Shown in pieces: positions 53,101-60,634 of a DNA stretch of 64,000 nucleotides. Under the pieces are notes generated by a model. It was not told the origin of the DNA, did no database searches, and saw only the letters and a list, made by a program, of their open reading frames with translations. Location: contig NW_024881964.1 of the NCBI RefSeq assembly GCF_019059575.1, positions 372,001 to 436,000 of the forward strand, given 5' to 3'. Numbering within the stretch: position 1 is the first letter of the stretch; each line of letters opens with the position of its first letter. Origin of the DNA: Amphibalanus amphitrite. Its lineage: Eukaryota > Arthropoda > Thecostraca > Balanomorpha > Balanidae. The position numbers were made by a program, and so were the translations under genes.

Positions 53101-56100
53101 GGTTGATGTTTGGGCGCGTGTGACAGCGCGAAGAAGGGATAGTGCTCACTGCTCTTATCAAGTGGACTGGCATGGAGTTTTACGGTAGGTAAGTGTATTG
53201 AATGGTGCGCTTGATCGTATGTAAACGTCATGATTTTGACTGAGTTTGACGCCATCAAACATGAAGCTGAATAGCTGTTCAGCCTGGTGACTTATACCCT
53301 CGCTCAGAAAAGCTGCATTCCGTGCCTTTATATCTTTGTGAAATACCAGCACTTCTGACCCAGGAAAATGAAATACAAAACACAAATATTTATCTACTTG
53401 TCACCGAGCACGCTCATTCTCTGTCCGCATTTAAAATTAAATGAACATTTTATACGGATCAATGAGAAGTGCTTTTACAGCATCAATAAGTTATTTTTCA
53501 AGTAAACATGCAATGTAAATTAAACCAATTAATCTCTTTTTCAGGTACGTACCATTAGAGCAAATGGTTCCAAAAAATGGAATAGTTATACAAACCAGGA
53601 CCGGGTGGACGCCGTAGTCGCCCTCGCCAAGTGGTTTAGCGGAAACTGCCTGCTTATAATTAAGTAGGTATACCTACATATACGGAAACTGCGCCGAAAG
53701 CTGGCCGACCACCTACTGCAGATGTGTGTGTGTGGAGGAGCCAGAAGTCTCCAAAGCTCCCATTCACCAGAGTGAAGTTCCTTATAAACGATTGTTTGCT
53801 TATTGCTTTAGGTATGTCTTATGAGCGATTACTTGCTGTCCTTACTTTATGCTTTCGGTTGAGTGTTTAACCAAGTATTATGAACGGGGAGGGAGGCTAA
53901 CGGGTCTTGTGAGATGTGATTGTTTTATAGTTTTGATGGCGTTTTTTAATGACTCATGCCATATTACTGCTGCAGTTTGCGGTCCACTGTTTCATGTATT
54001 TGTGTTTGATTTGACGTGTCTGTAGTCGTTTGAAATATACATTCAATCAAAGTCAACCACTACTCTCCTTTTGCAATGCTCGAGCCTCGATGACCGGTTA
54101 AAGGAACTATCCCACCTTCTAAAATGTTGTTAAAACCAGTTAAATTGTGCCCGACTTTATAGATTGAATGACCAGGAACACGGTTCTGGCATTTATTTTT
54201 CATTAAACATCGTAGGCTTCCCATATTCCAAACACAAATTTTCAAATATGTGACGTCACAGCACAAAATTACCTCCTTCCACAGGCCACATTACTGTCAT
54301 AAAGCTGATTCTTTTTACTCCGTAGGCACCACAACAAAGTTCAAACCAAGTTTTAAGAGATTTTTCAACGAACAAAACCATTTAAATCAGAATGACTAAA
54401 CGAGGTGACGTCACACTAACGGTCGCTCCATGTTGAAGATAGGGCCTTGCGCAAGGCCCATTTTCAAATGAAGGGAACGAATTTCTTCAACACCAAGAGG
54501 CCGCGGGGGTTGCAACCTAGATAGATAGTGGTTTCTGAACCTCGCCGCAAACTTTGCTATCTCAACTCAAACCCCATGTTAAAGGAAAAGGGCCACCTTC
54601 GTGAAATATGAAGATATCGTTGTTTTTCATTTTGACATTATTATTTTTCATTTTCTTTTTAAAACTGGTGCCAGAAGTGCACAATTCGCGAAAAAGTATT
54701 TAAAACTATTTAACATATTGGTACTATGTTGATACTCTCTACGGCACCTACTGTATGATGGCATAGTGATGACGTCACACTCAAGCCAATCAGCGTTCAG
54801 AAGACAGACTCGTCGGATTGTGTCAGATAAGCTGATTGGTTAAAGCTGAGCTGGTTGGAGCTGATTGGTAAAAACCCAAAGCCTCGCCGCGGGTGGCTGT
54901 ATTGTCGGATAAGAACGCATTCCTGGGATAAGGACGCATTCCTGGCATATTTTCTTTTAAAATTGCCGATAACTACGAATGGAGGCCGAAATCGGCCGTA
55001 AGGAGGTATACAAATAGGTTTTCGGACACGGGCTACAAGATGGCTATCTCAGTTTCAATCCCCATGTTAAAGGTGGCCCTTTTCCTTTAAAGGTGGGATA
55101 GTCCCTTTAACAGAGCATATGAGTGACCCTAACAATTTTAAATATGCATTGAAACCGCACGACCTGCTGAAAGTGCATTGGCTGCTCCTTGCTACTTGAT
55201 CCAGTGTGAAGCAAAAGCAAGATGAAGTCAAGTCGAGACTTGAGAAAACAGGAGCCGTCACTCGAGCCGAACCCGAGCAAAGCCACAGCAGTTTGCAATG
55301 TATAAACCCCATTCACTTCTATGTATGTATGTATGTATGTATTGACGATCAAGAGCAATCCACAATCGGCGTGGCGATTACACTCCGAGTCCGAGCTGGT
55401 TGAAGATAACACAAGAAATAGGTACCTACACAAGAAAACGCACACACTTACGGATACGAAATACACAACGCGAACGCCGAACACGCACATACTTGGTGTA
55501 ACCCGCACGAAGCCGCGTTCATAACTATGTACACACAGACTCGTTTGCCTTTCATAGTCCAAGAGTCATGAGGCTAGCTACTATGGCTACTCTGGCTAGG
55601 CTTAAGCCCCTTTTTTACAGCACGGGCAAATCTGGCTGGAGGCAACTGCGTTAGCTCGAGGGGGAGAGTATTTAGGAGCGCCGCGGCACGGTAGGCGAAT
55701 CTACGTTTTCCGGTCTCTAGTCGGGGTCGCGGTAAGTGGAAAAGGTGGTCTTGGCGAGTAGACCTTGCTCGTGTTTGGGAATTTTTGGAAAATAGGGTCG
55801 CGATCTCCTCGGGTTCACCTCTCTGGATGGCCTTGTGCGCCGTGATAAGGGTATGGTATTCAGCCATTGTTTTAGGTGCCATCCAGCCGAGTTGGTCCCG
55901 GAGATGGGAGACATGATCAAATTTACGGCGACCGAAAATGACTCTAGCGGCAAAGTTAAGAATTTTCTGAATGCGATCGAAGTTCTTTTGGCTACCATTA
56001 CCAAATACGGAGAGACAGTACTGGATCCGTGACATGACGAGAGCCACCACTAGTGTCTTGGTGACACCGTCGGGGAGGTAGTGGCGGACATGGGAGAGGC

Positions 56101-58476
56101 CAATTAGGAGACCCGTGCATCGGCGACTGAGCTCGGACACATGCGCGTCCCAGGACAGGGTGCCGTCGAAGATAACGCCCAGGTTGCCCACCTGCTTGCA
56201 TGGCACTAGTTTGGTGTCGCGAAAAGAAACGGTGAAAGCAGGTATGCTTCTCAAATTTTGCCGACTGCCGAAAACCATGAGCTGAGTTTTAGCAGTGTTT
56301 ACTTTAAGAGCATTTGCACTGAACCAATGGTCGAGAGACGCCAGTGACGCTTCCAAGCGCGAGATGAGTCCCCTAAGGTCGTTTAAAGGGCCACTCACCA
56401 ACAATTGAGTATCATCAGCGTACTGGAAGACTGCTGCATCCTCAGAATAAAGTGATAGATCATTGGAAAATACCGTGAAGAGTAAGGGACCGAGTGCCGA
56501 GCCTTGAAAGACGCCCATAGAGTTGGGGAGAGGTTGTGATAATACCCGGCGACCGGACTCGTCCTTCAATGACACACTCTGTGTGTGACCCTGGAGATAA
56601 GCGGCGAACCAGGATGTCTCTATGCCGTGCATTGCCAATTTAGCGAGTAATAACTCATGGTTGATGACATCAAAACATTTGCTTAAATCAATAAGGCATA
56701 GCATAGAGACATCCCCCCTATCGGTGGCGGCCAGGATTTGGTCACTGACGGACAGAAGTGCTGTCTCAGTTGAGTGCCGGGGTCGGAAACCGTGCTGGGT
56801 ATTGGCCAGAAGATGGTTTTGGGAGAGATAGCGATAGAGCTGTTTGTGAATGACTCGCTCGACCACCTTCATAATGACAGGTACTAAGGAGATAGGTCGG
56901 AAATTAGTGGGATCAGATGGGTTTCCAGACTTGAAGATGGGGTGAACTATAGAGTGTTTCCAATGAAAGGGGATATCGGACCTTGAGATGCAAGTGTTAA
57001 TGATGTGAAGGATAACGTCACCGATAGATGGGAAAGCAGTTTTCAGCATGCGAATGCAGACGCCATCAGACGCACAGGCGGCAGAATTGCGCATATTGAA
57101 AACGGTGTGACCGAGTTCACCGAGAGAGATAGGTCTGGGCTTAAATCTACCGGTTACGACACGCGGCAAACGGCCAATTTGCTCAACAACTGGATTTTGG
57201 TCACGGATCTCTGTAGCGACGCGGGGACCCACAGAAACGAAAAAAGAATTTAAAACGTCAGCCGATACATCAGGTTGAACACTAGGTCCGTCTTTCTTAC
57301 CAGCCACAACCGACCTAATACTTTTCCACACCTTGTTGGGACCCCGCCCACTAATCTCTCTGTGAAGTTCGCCGCGTCGGTCTCGTCGCACTGCGGCCCG
57401 GACAGTTCGGTTTAAGTCTTTGTAAACCTCCGACTTTCTACCGAACTGCTGTAACGCGGTACGACGTTGATCCATGATTTTAAGTGTGGCGGGGGTAACT
57501 GGTGGTGCTGTAGGATTACGGATGGTAATATTCTTTATAGGTGCGTGATCGTCAAAAATCGGCAGAAATACAAAAATCGGCAGAAATATGGCTTAAGTCG
57601 GGATAGACAGGGCACACAGAGTGGGCTTGCCGGAGTTCAGCCCGCTCGGGCCCAGAGTAATCACCATTATATAAATGGATTCACTGCTCGGGCTTAAATC
57701 GGGCTAACGCCAATCGTCGCTCAACTAGGGCTAAACTACGGCTGTCCGGAGCTCGCAGAGCGGGCATACCTCCGGCAGAGCATGGGCTTTAGTCGGCGTT
57801 TTTGTGTCATACGCCGACTTTAGCCCAAGCCCTAGCCGACTTTAGCCCGACTAAAAATCTCGGGCAATCCGCACTTGAGCCTGCTTGGGCCCGGAGCAAA
57901 ATTGCTGGCTGGGTAGGTGCCTGATGGAGATATAATCTCAATCTAGACTTCTTGGCATCTTAACATTTTAGCACAAATTTATTTTGGAAACAATTTAATA
58001 TCTAAGGACAATGAGCCGTTCCCTGTTCATGACACATTAAAATTGAATTATCATTTTCAACCCTTGCACTCAGCTATTATCTGCCCAGAAAATTGGCAAC
58101 AGAGTGCAAAATTAATAAAATGTGGTGTACCATCACCTCCCTTTGGTTAAAAAGCCACTGTTTTGAGCTATGCATCAGATGTGTGTTAGATGCTATTGCA
58201 TCTAAACTGTGTGTATGATAAAATTACTTATGATTTGAAGTTTGTCTGCAACACTTTTCTCAGTTAATTTTTACATCAATAATGATAACTGTTACAAATC
58301 AAGGATTGATTAACAGTGGTGCATATCAAACCCATATTAAAACTCGCTGCAAGACCATCAACAAAGGAAAGCGGAGACTTACCATACTGGTTGTGGTAAA
58401 TCTGCTGAGGTCCATATCTTGGTGGATGCCTTGATCGGTTCAATGGTGGCTGCTGCTTGCCACCGAGGTAGCTCAT
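26060..58476 (-). CDS. eIF4G: eIF4G translation initiation factor scaffold, 16 coding exons
   Basis: It is the cytoplasmic scaffold of the cap-binding complex, joining eIF4E, eIF4A, eIF3 and PABP. Exons read 5' to 3' on the minus strand: 58383-58476, 42691-42795, 42281-42364, 41744-41991, 41334-41387, 40473-40578, 39814-40079, 39219-39522, 37588-38901, 36601-36857, 34199-34603, 32758-33840, 31980-32453, 28424-28640, 26645-26785, 26060-26187. All junctions are GT-AG and the phases sum to 5280 nt (1759 aa plus stop). Order: Pro/Gln-rich N-terminus (1-420), Pro/Glu-rich low-complexity region (420-858), eIF4E motif YGRSELL near 878, MIF4G about 1012-1245, Ser/Arg/Gly linker, MA3 about 1420-1535 and a C-terminal W2-like domain to 1759. 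All three HEAT-type domains of vertebrate eIF4G1 are therefore present. Intron 1 is 15.6 kb. Exons 2-6 are short and rest on phase and composition. Confidence 0.93.
26956..27432. mobile_element. TTAA-type element E1, CTATC core, right end lost
   Basis: The left end AGGGACTATCCCACCTTC follows TTGA (a decayed TTAA). The next 477 bp match the left part of the element at 54101-54578 with only scattered differences. Its right terminus is missing where E2 begins. It lies in eIF4G intron 14 (26786-28423). Confidence 0.8.
27437..28113. mobile_element. TTAA-site element E2, GACTG core, 677 bp
   Basis: It is flanked by TTAA at 27433-27436 and 28114-28117. The left end is AGGAAGACTGCCACCTTC and the reverse-complemented right end is AGGTAGACTGCCACCTTT. 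The AT-rich interior has no coding frame. It is abutted to E1 at the CCCCATGTTAA junction. TTAA duplication with AGG ends fits Kolobok-like or piggyBac-like transposition; the superfamily is inference. Confidence 0.82.
28424..28640 (-). CDS. eIF4G: eIF4G exon 14, W2-like domain first part
   Basis: ARWLELNCPQPEKRQHPSFV and DLVAAVCFDALIA match the W2/HEAT-3 region of eIF4G. The exon begins at 28640 with GCTGACCTCGAG, and that acceptor unit is repeated five more times upstream (28722-29015). Confidence 0.88.
28628..29048 (-). repeat. Six-copy 72-82 bp tandem array spanning the eIF4G exon 14 acceptor
   Basis: CACTCGAGGTCAGCCTGCG recurs with equivalent acceptor borders at 28640 (the coding exon), 28722, 28795, 28867, 28940 and 29015. 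Each unit also carries GGTCAGGTCACAG and GACAGA. Every copy rebuilds a CAG/GCTGACCTCGAG acceptor. The array is 5' of the exon on the gene strand, so the splice machinery meets five decoy acceptors first. Confidence 0.9.
29683..31170. repeat. AGGTCA-rich interspersed repeat, copy B, interrupted by E3
   Basis: The sequence from ATACGACCCC through GGCCGCAGAGCCGCGATTTT to ATACAAGTTGTGAGAC matches 22916-23680 with moderate divergence, apart from the E3 insertion. It contains repeated AGGTCA hexamers. Partial relatives occur near 6860-6985, 35820-35940 and 60040-60200. Confidence 0.75.
29806..30577. mobile_element. TTAA-site element E3, GGGTG core, 772 bp
   Basis: TTAA lies at 29802-29805 and 30578-30581. 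The left end AGGAAGGGTGCCACCTTC and reverse-complemented right end AGGAAGGGTGCCACCTTT match at 17 of 18 positions. The related repeat at 22916-23680 shows the unoccupied target (GGTCAACCGG at 23042-23051), confirming insertion with TTAA duplication. There is no transposase. Confidence 0.88.
31980..32453 (-). CDS. eIF4G: eIF4G exon 13, MA3 domain
   Basis: It encodes 158 residues of alpha-helical MA3/HEAT-2 sequence (LADFVTQSLEAFVDARSARE; LDVSADLATDVPAVWTNLAQ), the second eIF4A-binding module, and ends with NWQRLLGDREPLAVLKE leading to HEAT-3. It starts and ends in phase 0. Confidence 0.92.
32758..33840 (-). CDS. eIF4G: eIF4G exon 12, rest of MIF4G and Ser/Arg linker
   Basis: FRKLLLTQCQREFEKDK, GNIRFIGELYKLSMLT and SSRIRFMLRDLIELRANHW are diagnostic MIF4G blocks (to about residue 1245). 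A basic Arg/Gly-rich linker (WSTVGRNSRYDASRM) and SRSRGGSAERSGSRNSS follow, and the exon ends with ADYLKRQARAIVGEFLENGD at the MA3 start. The 361 codons are uninterrupted. Confidence 0.95.
34199..34603 (-). CDS. eIF4G: eIF4G exon 11, start of MIF4G domain
   Basis: After a Gly-rich stretch comes RRIEISRDVKLHTTENAWKP and then LKGILNKITPSNIEKHIENI, the first HEAT repeat of MIF4G that binds eIF4A. It ends in phase 0 after CLAMTKPP, where the conserved FRKLLL block of the next exon continues. Confidence 0.93.
34858..36561. mobile_element. Transib-like element with CACAGTG (RSS heptamer) ends and 5-bp TSD
   Basis: Both ends read CACAGTGGGGATTTTTCC inwards. Terminal repeats are about 38 bp (34858-34895 against 36524-36561), with the first 26 bp identical and about 35 of 38 matching. 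CACCG is duplicated at 34853-34857 and 36562-36566. A 5-bp GC-rich duplication with CACARTG ends is the signature of Transib, the superfamily that gave rise to RAG1/2. The interior contains AGGTCA-rich repeat (about 35590-36350) and no transposase, so this copy is non-autonomous or gutted. It lies in eIF4G intron 10. Confidence 0.75.
36601..36857 (-). CDS. eIF4G: eIF4G exon 10, eIF4E-binding motif
   Basis: KKHYGRSELLAL contains the YxxxxL-hydrophobic consensus by which eIF4G docks on the dorsal face of eIF4E; the tyrosine is about residue 878. Basic residues before it match the family. FASGFKPAVMGPPGK follows. The donor lies 34 bp from the right flank of a Transib-like element in intron 10. 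Confidence 0.92.
37588..38901 (-). CDS. eIF4G: eIF4G exon 9, long Pro/Glu/Ser/Thr-rich region
   Basis: This 1314-nt exon has no stop and encodes about 438 low-complexity residues rich in Glu, Pro, Ser and Thr. The last third has short STPAD/GTPVG-type repeats. In eIF4G this acidic disordered region separates the PABP-binding from the eIF4E-binding part. Confidence 0.85.
39814..40079 (-). CDS. eIF4G: eIF4G exon 7, Pro-rich region with conserved HRIPIINPETHEEV
   Basis: The Pro/Gln-rich stretch is followed by HRIPIINPETHEEV, which lines up with the conserved RIRDPNQGGKDITEEI-type block downstream of the PABP-binding region in animal eIF4G. Of two possible acceptors, only the one at 40079 fits phase 1 from exon 6. 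Confidence 0.8.
40983..41148. mobile_element. hAT MITE, 166 bp, perfect 8-bp TSD
   Basis: The ends are CAGGGCTACGGAGTCG and, reverse-complemented, CAGGTCTACGGAATCG (14 of 16). CCCAACAC is duplicated exactly at 40975-40982 and 41149-41156. The interior is built of GGAGTCGGAGTC and GTTCCGACCGGAGTC units. It lies in eIF4G intron 5 (40579-41333). Confidence 0.88.
43741..44224. mobile_element. hAT MITE, 484 bp, perfect 8-bp TSD
   Basis: The left end is CAGGCGCGGATAC and the right end, reverse-complemented, CAGGGGCGGATCC. AACTGCGC is duplicated exactly at 43733-43740 and 44225-44232. Long G/C homopolymers sit just inside both ends, and the centre is AT-rich. There is no coding frame. It lies in eIF4G intron 1. 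Confidence 0.88.
44233..52720 (-). other. eIF4G intron 1, distal half: no gene recognised, CpG-rich blocks
   Basis: No conserved protein or RNA gene is seen. There are poly(C) at about 44526-44540, a TCATGGAAAGGTCATGG-rich patch at 46720-46780 and CpG-rich stretches near 47390-47560, 48060-48880 and 50080-51660. Long open frames on both strands in the last block reflect base composition. From about 51950 the sequence becomes AT-rich with TTATGCATAA repeats (52500-52575). Confidence 0.45.
52213..52247. repeat. Perfect 17-bp-arm palindrome
   Basis: TAGAAGGAGAGACAAGG and its exact reverse complement are separated by one base. A direct repeat AACTTCTAGGTAAG follows immediately (two copies, about 52247-52274). 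Confidence 0.85.
53007..53018. promoter_or_regulatory. NRF1-type motif inside the composite element
   Basis: CGCGCATGCGCA fits the YGCGCAYGCGCR consensus. It lies in a GC-rich stretch followed by GGCATGGAGTTTTACGG and a GTAAGT donor-like site near 53188, as if this were the promoter and first exon of an element-encoded gene. Function is inferred. Confidence 0.4.
54101..55106. mobile_element. TTAA-site element F1, CTATC core, interrupted by F2
   Basis: TTAA lies at 54097-54100 and 55107-55110. The left end is AGGAACTATCCCACCTTC and the reverse-complemented right end AGGGACTATCCCACCTTT. The left 478 bp match E1. Without F2 it would be about 500 bp. F2 sits at the internal TTAA 16 bp from the right end. 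Confidence 0.87.
54583..55086. mobile_element. TTAA-site element F2, AAGGG core, nested in F1
   Basis: TTAA lies at 54579-54582 and 55087-55090. The left end AGGAAAAGGGCCACCTTC and reverse-complemented right end AGGAAAAGGGCCACCTTT differ only in the last base shown. It is 504 bp and AT-rich, and carries its own internal CATGTTAAAGG 16 bp from the right end, like F1. Confidence 0.88.
55321..55341. repeat. (ATGT)5 microsatellite
   Basis: Five ATGT units lie about 230 bp beyond the stop of the CR1-like LINE. They may be its 3' terminal simple repeat, since CR1-type elements end in short tandem repeats (inference). Confidence 0.6.
55574..57475 (-). CDS. CR1-like LINE reverse transcriptase, 5'-truncated but open
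   Basis: This 633-codon open frame has RT blocks NFRPISLVPVIMKVVERVI near 191, HGFRPRHSTETALL near 228, LIDLSKCFDVINH near 261-273, GVFQGSALGPLL near 321 and YADD at 352-355, then the thumb and a conserved C-terminus (RRFAYRAAALLNTLPLEL). The frame stays open upstream of this Met to about 57570, where CTGCCGATTTTTGTATTT is repeated and element sequence stops. The endonuclease is absent. Type is CR1/L2/Daphne-like; the clade is not assigned. It lies within the 5.2 kb composite element, in the orientation of eIF4G. Confidence 0.87.
   Translation of the reverse strand: MDQRRTALQQFGRKSEVYKDLNRTVRAAVRRDRRGELHREISGRGPNKVWKSIRSVVAGKKDGPSVQPDVSADVLNSFFVSVGPRVATEIRDQNPVVEQIGRLPRVVTGRFKPRPISLGELGHTVFNMRNSAACASDGVCIRMLKTAFPSIGDVILHIINTCISRSDIPFHWKHSIVHPIFKSGNPSDPTNFRPISLVPVIMKVVERVIHKQLYRYLSQNHLLANTQHGFRPRHSTETALLSVSDQILAATDRGDVSMLCLIDLSKCFDVINHELLLAKLAMHGIETSWFAAYLQGHTQSVSLKDESGRRVLSQPLPNSMGVFQGSALGPLLFTVFSNDLSLYSEDAAVFQYADDTQLLVSGPLNDLRGLISRLEASLASLDHWFSANALKVNTAKTQLMVFGSRQNLRSIPAFTVSFRDTKLVPCKQVGNLGVIFDGTLSWDAHVSELSRRCTGLLIGLSHVRHYLPDGVTKTLVVALVMSRIQYCLSVFGNGSQKNFDRIQKILNFAARVIFGRRKFDHVSHLRDQLGWMAPKTMAEYHTLITAHKAIQRGEPEEIATLFSKNSQTRARSTRQDHLFHLPRPRLETGKRRFAYRAAALLNTLPLELTQLPPARFARAVKKGLKPSQSSHSS
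57784..57826. repeat. Hairpin in the right arm of the composite element
   Basis: GGGCTTTAGTCGGCGT and ACGCCGACTTTAGCCC (14 of 16 pairing) surround an 11-nt loop. The AGTCGGCGT core pairs perfectly. Confidence 0.75.
58383..58476 (-). CDS. eIF4G: eIF4G exon 1 with proposed start codon
   Basis: It encodes 31 residues beginning MSYLGGKQQPP and ends in phase 1 at GTAAGT, matching the phase of the next exon 15.6 kb away. The ATG is the first in this frame. TTTTCTGAG just before it could also be a splice acceptor, so a longer N-terminus from an upstream exon is possible. Confidence 0.7.
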
Positions 58477-58499
58477 CTCAGAAAATTGAAGTGGTTTCT

Positions 58500-58601
58500 C
58501 TGGGCGCCGACATAAAGCTGACTTTCCTTAGCTTTGTTTACAATACAATTTTCTCTTCAACTGTAAACAAGTACAAATTGCAGTTTTATCATGGCGCCCA
58601 G
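58500..58601. repeat. 102-bp imperfect palindrome just upstream of the eIF4G start
   Basis: The outer arms at 58500-58520 and 58581-58601 pair at 17 of 21 positions (CTGGGCGCC at each end). The inner arms at 58532-58542 and 58562-58571 pair around TGTAAACAAG. It begins 24 nt upstream of the ATG, so it lies in the 5' UTR or promoter. It may be a small MITE or a structured leader. Confidence 0.7.
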
Positions 58602-58972
58602 CACATACGAAAATCATATCATCACATGAGCAACAGTTTCTCATCCAGTTTCTTCTAAAGATATCAGCGCTGCACGTATATATCAGCAAAGAAACTTAAC
58701 AGCTATTGCACTAAAAATGCAAGCTCCAAATGCAAAAGACCCACCCCCGTTGCACAGAGGACAACTCAGAGAGATCTGCAACTCTGCAACCAACTCTGCA
58801 ACAAACACAACGAAGACCCTAACTTTTGCTCAATGATAATACTCACAGCTATCGCTAACAGTATGGAATGCACATTTGACCAGTGATTTGATGACATTGC
58901 GACTTTTCAGCTAGCAGCTGCTAGCAGTGGCAAATCCCGAACACAAGCAAATGAACGGCGCGTCAGCGCCAA

Positions 58973-58984
58973 TGCGCATGCGCA
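58973..58984. promoter_or_regulatory. Perfect palindromic NRF1 motif upstream of eIF4G
   Basis: TGCGCATGCGCA, the symmetric NRF1 (erect wing/alpha-PAL) consensus, lies about 500 bp upstream of the eIF4G ATG in a GC-richer patch. NRF1 sites are common in housekeeping and translation gene promoters. The role here is inferred. Confidence 0.5.
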
Positions 58985-59245
58985 GAAAAACAATAAGCTA
59001 CTAAATCAAAACTATCCAAAATTAATGTTAAATCATCTTTCATTTCGCCTTCAGGGCAAGCAGATATGTAACAACTTTTTTTTAGAAGCTGCAACATCAA
59101 AATGAAGTGTATTAGTTATCTTGAGGTACAGAATCATGAGTGAACCTTTCTGAAAATATTCATTTTTATGGCGTCTGCAGTGCAAAACAGGTCAGAGGGA
59201 TTGAAGCGGAGGGCTCGTGACCCTATCCTAACATTAGGTACCCAT

Positions 59246-59511
59246 TAGCGATGTCAATTGCAGAAAATCTGAAAAGCGAAACCAAGCCAAATACCAACCA
59301 AAACCGTTAGGAAATACCGAAACCGAACCAACTTGAAAACATGAGCGAAATACCAACTTTTTACCGATTGTTCAACCTTTTATACCCTAGTAAAGGTTCA
59401 TAATACCAGCAAAATACCAAATGCATTAGCCTTGAAAAAAAAAACAAATGCCAAGTTGGTATCGGTATGGTATCGGTGTACCAAAAAGTTGGTATCCGAT
59501 TGGCATCTCTA
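59246..59511. mobile_element. Putative hAT MITE, 266 bp
   Basis: The ends are TAGCGATGTCAAT and, reverse-complemented, TAGAGATGCCAAT. Flanks are GTACCCAT on the left and GTACGGCCAT on the right, which would be an 8-bp duplication with a 2-bp insertion. The interior is a long imperfect palindrome of GGTATCGGTA/TACCGAAACC units. Confidence 0.6.
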
Positions 59512-60267
59512 GTACGGCCATAGGAACAGTCTGAACTCTGAAGAGGGCTTTTAAGAACCTTTTGGATCCCATGTCGTTTTCAAGGATCCCAACGACTACC
59601 CATGACCGTCTCTTAAAAGACCTTTACGACACTCTTGAGTGAAAACGCCATAGGGGACCTAGGCCGTGTTCGGTCTTGGTGGACGCGTTTGAAACTTTAA
59701 TGCGAACTCTTCCGCTGACCCGGAGGCCGGAATTGTCTGATCGGACGGCCTGAGACCGTACGGGAATCGGAAACTTGCGTACCAAGCTCAGCTAGCGTAG
59801 GCCTTACTGGTTACATATAACGGCTGCTGTCAGTCCGTCTAATTGAAACGTCGGAGCTTCGATATAAAAAAACTGGTTGGTCGGGTCATGAACGAGGAGG
59901 CCGGCCAACGCGACGGTCACCGCCTACTTGTGGGCCCAGTGAGGGGGAGGGGGCAATTGTATCAAATGCATCCCCAACAATCCTCCGATGAATCGATACA
60001 AATTTACTGTTTCCCTGGAATTAGCTCTCGCCCGGTGAGGGGTTGATGCAGCCCCCCAAGGTTTTTCGCAAATAACGTAAAAACAACGCCGCCAAATTTG
60101 GTTACCTAACCCTCTGGGGCAACCTTTTGGCACCTATCCTGAAAATTTCAGGTTCAGTCTTTCAGGTCAGGTCACCAGGTCACAAAAACCGGTACAAGAT
60201 CAGAGTAAATTTGAGCTAGTTTATTGGGCAATTAAATGATAGAGTTTATCATTGATAGCGTCAGTGC

Positions 60268-60530
60268 CAGGGGCGCGGGAACTACTTTCAGACTGGGGGG
60301 GGGGGGAGCACACCATAATAGAGATCAACCTAGGGTAGGACCCCCTAATATAGTTCTCTCACCGGTTTTAGGCCACTATTCGTCCCTGGGCTTTATGTAA
60401 CAAAAAAAAAAAGAAGAAAACATTAGCAAAAAGTGCGGTTCCGTCTCAAAGTTATGGGGGCACCGCCCCCGCGGCCCCAGAGAAGAGGGGGGCAACACTG
60501 CCCCCCCCCCCCCGATTCCCGCGCCTATCG
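60268..60530. mobile_element. Putative hAT MITE, 263 bp, 7/8 TSD
   Basis: The ends share GGCGCGGGAA (left CAGGGGCGCGGGAAC; right, reverse-complemented, CGATAGGCGCGGGAATC). Flanks are GTCAGTGC (60260-60267) and GTGAGTGC (60531-60538), 7 of 8. Poly-G and poly-C tracts lie just inside the ends, as in the MITE at 43741-44224. Confidence 0.55.
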
Positions 60531-60634
60531 GTGAGTGCAATGTAAAGTAATCTTAAGTGCAATGGCACATTAGCGCTACCAAATTTCAGACACGACTTGG
60601 GGCATTTATGTTTCACACTACCTGGGAGTTTTAA

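Larger units (their letters stand above)
52726..57914. mobile_element. 5.2 kb composite inverted-repeat element in eIF4G intron 1
   Basis: ACCCAGCCAGCAATT at 52726-52740 and its exact reverse complement at 57900-57914 form 15-bp termini, flanked by AGGT on both sides (52722-52725 and 57915-57918). Subterminal regions (to about 53000, and from about 57580) are rich in GGGCT/AGCCC motifs. Inside are an NRF1-type site with a promoter-like GC stretch, nested TTAA elements F1/F2 and a CR1-like LINE. No transposase is recognised. Flanking intron is AT-rich on both sides. The superfamily is unassigned. Confidence 0.7.

Noticed and set aside
55574..57475. A complete autonomous CR1-type LINE.
   Set aside because: There is no endonuclease upstream; the frame runs into a repeated CTGCCGATTTTTGTATTT junction, so it is 5'-truncated.
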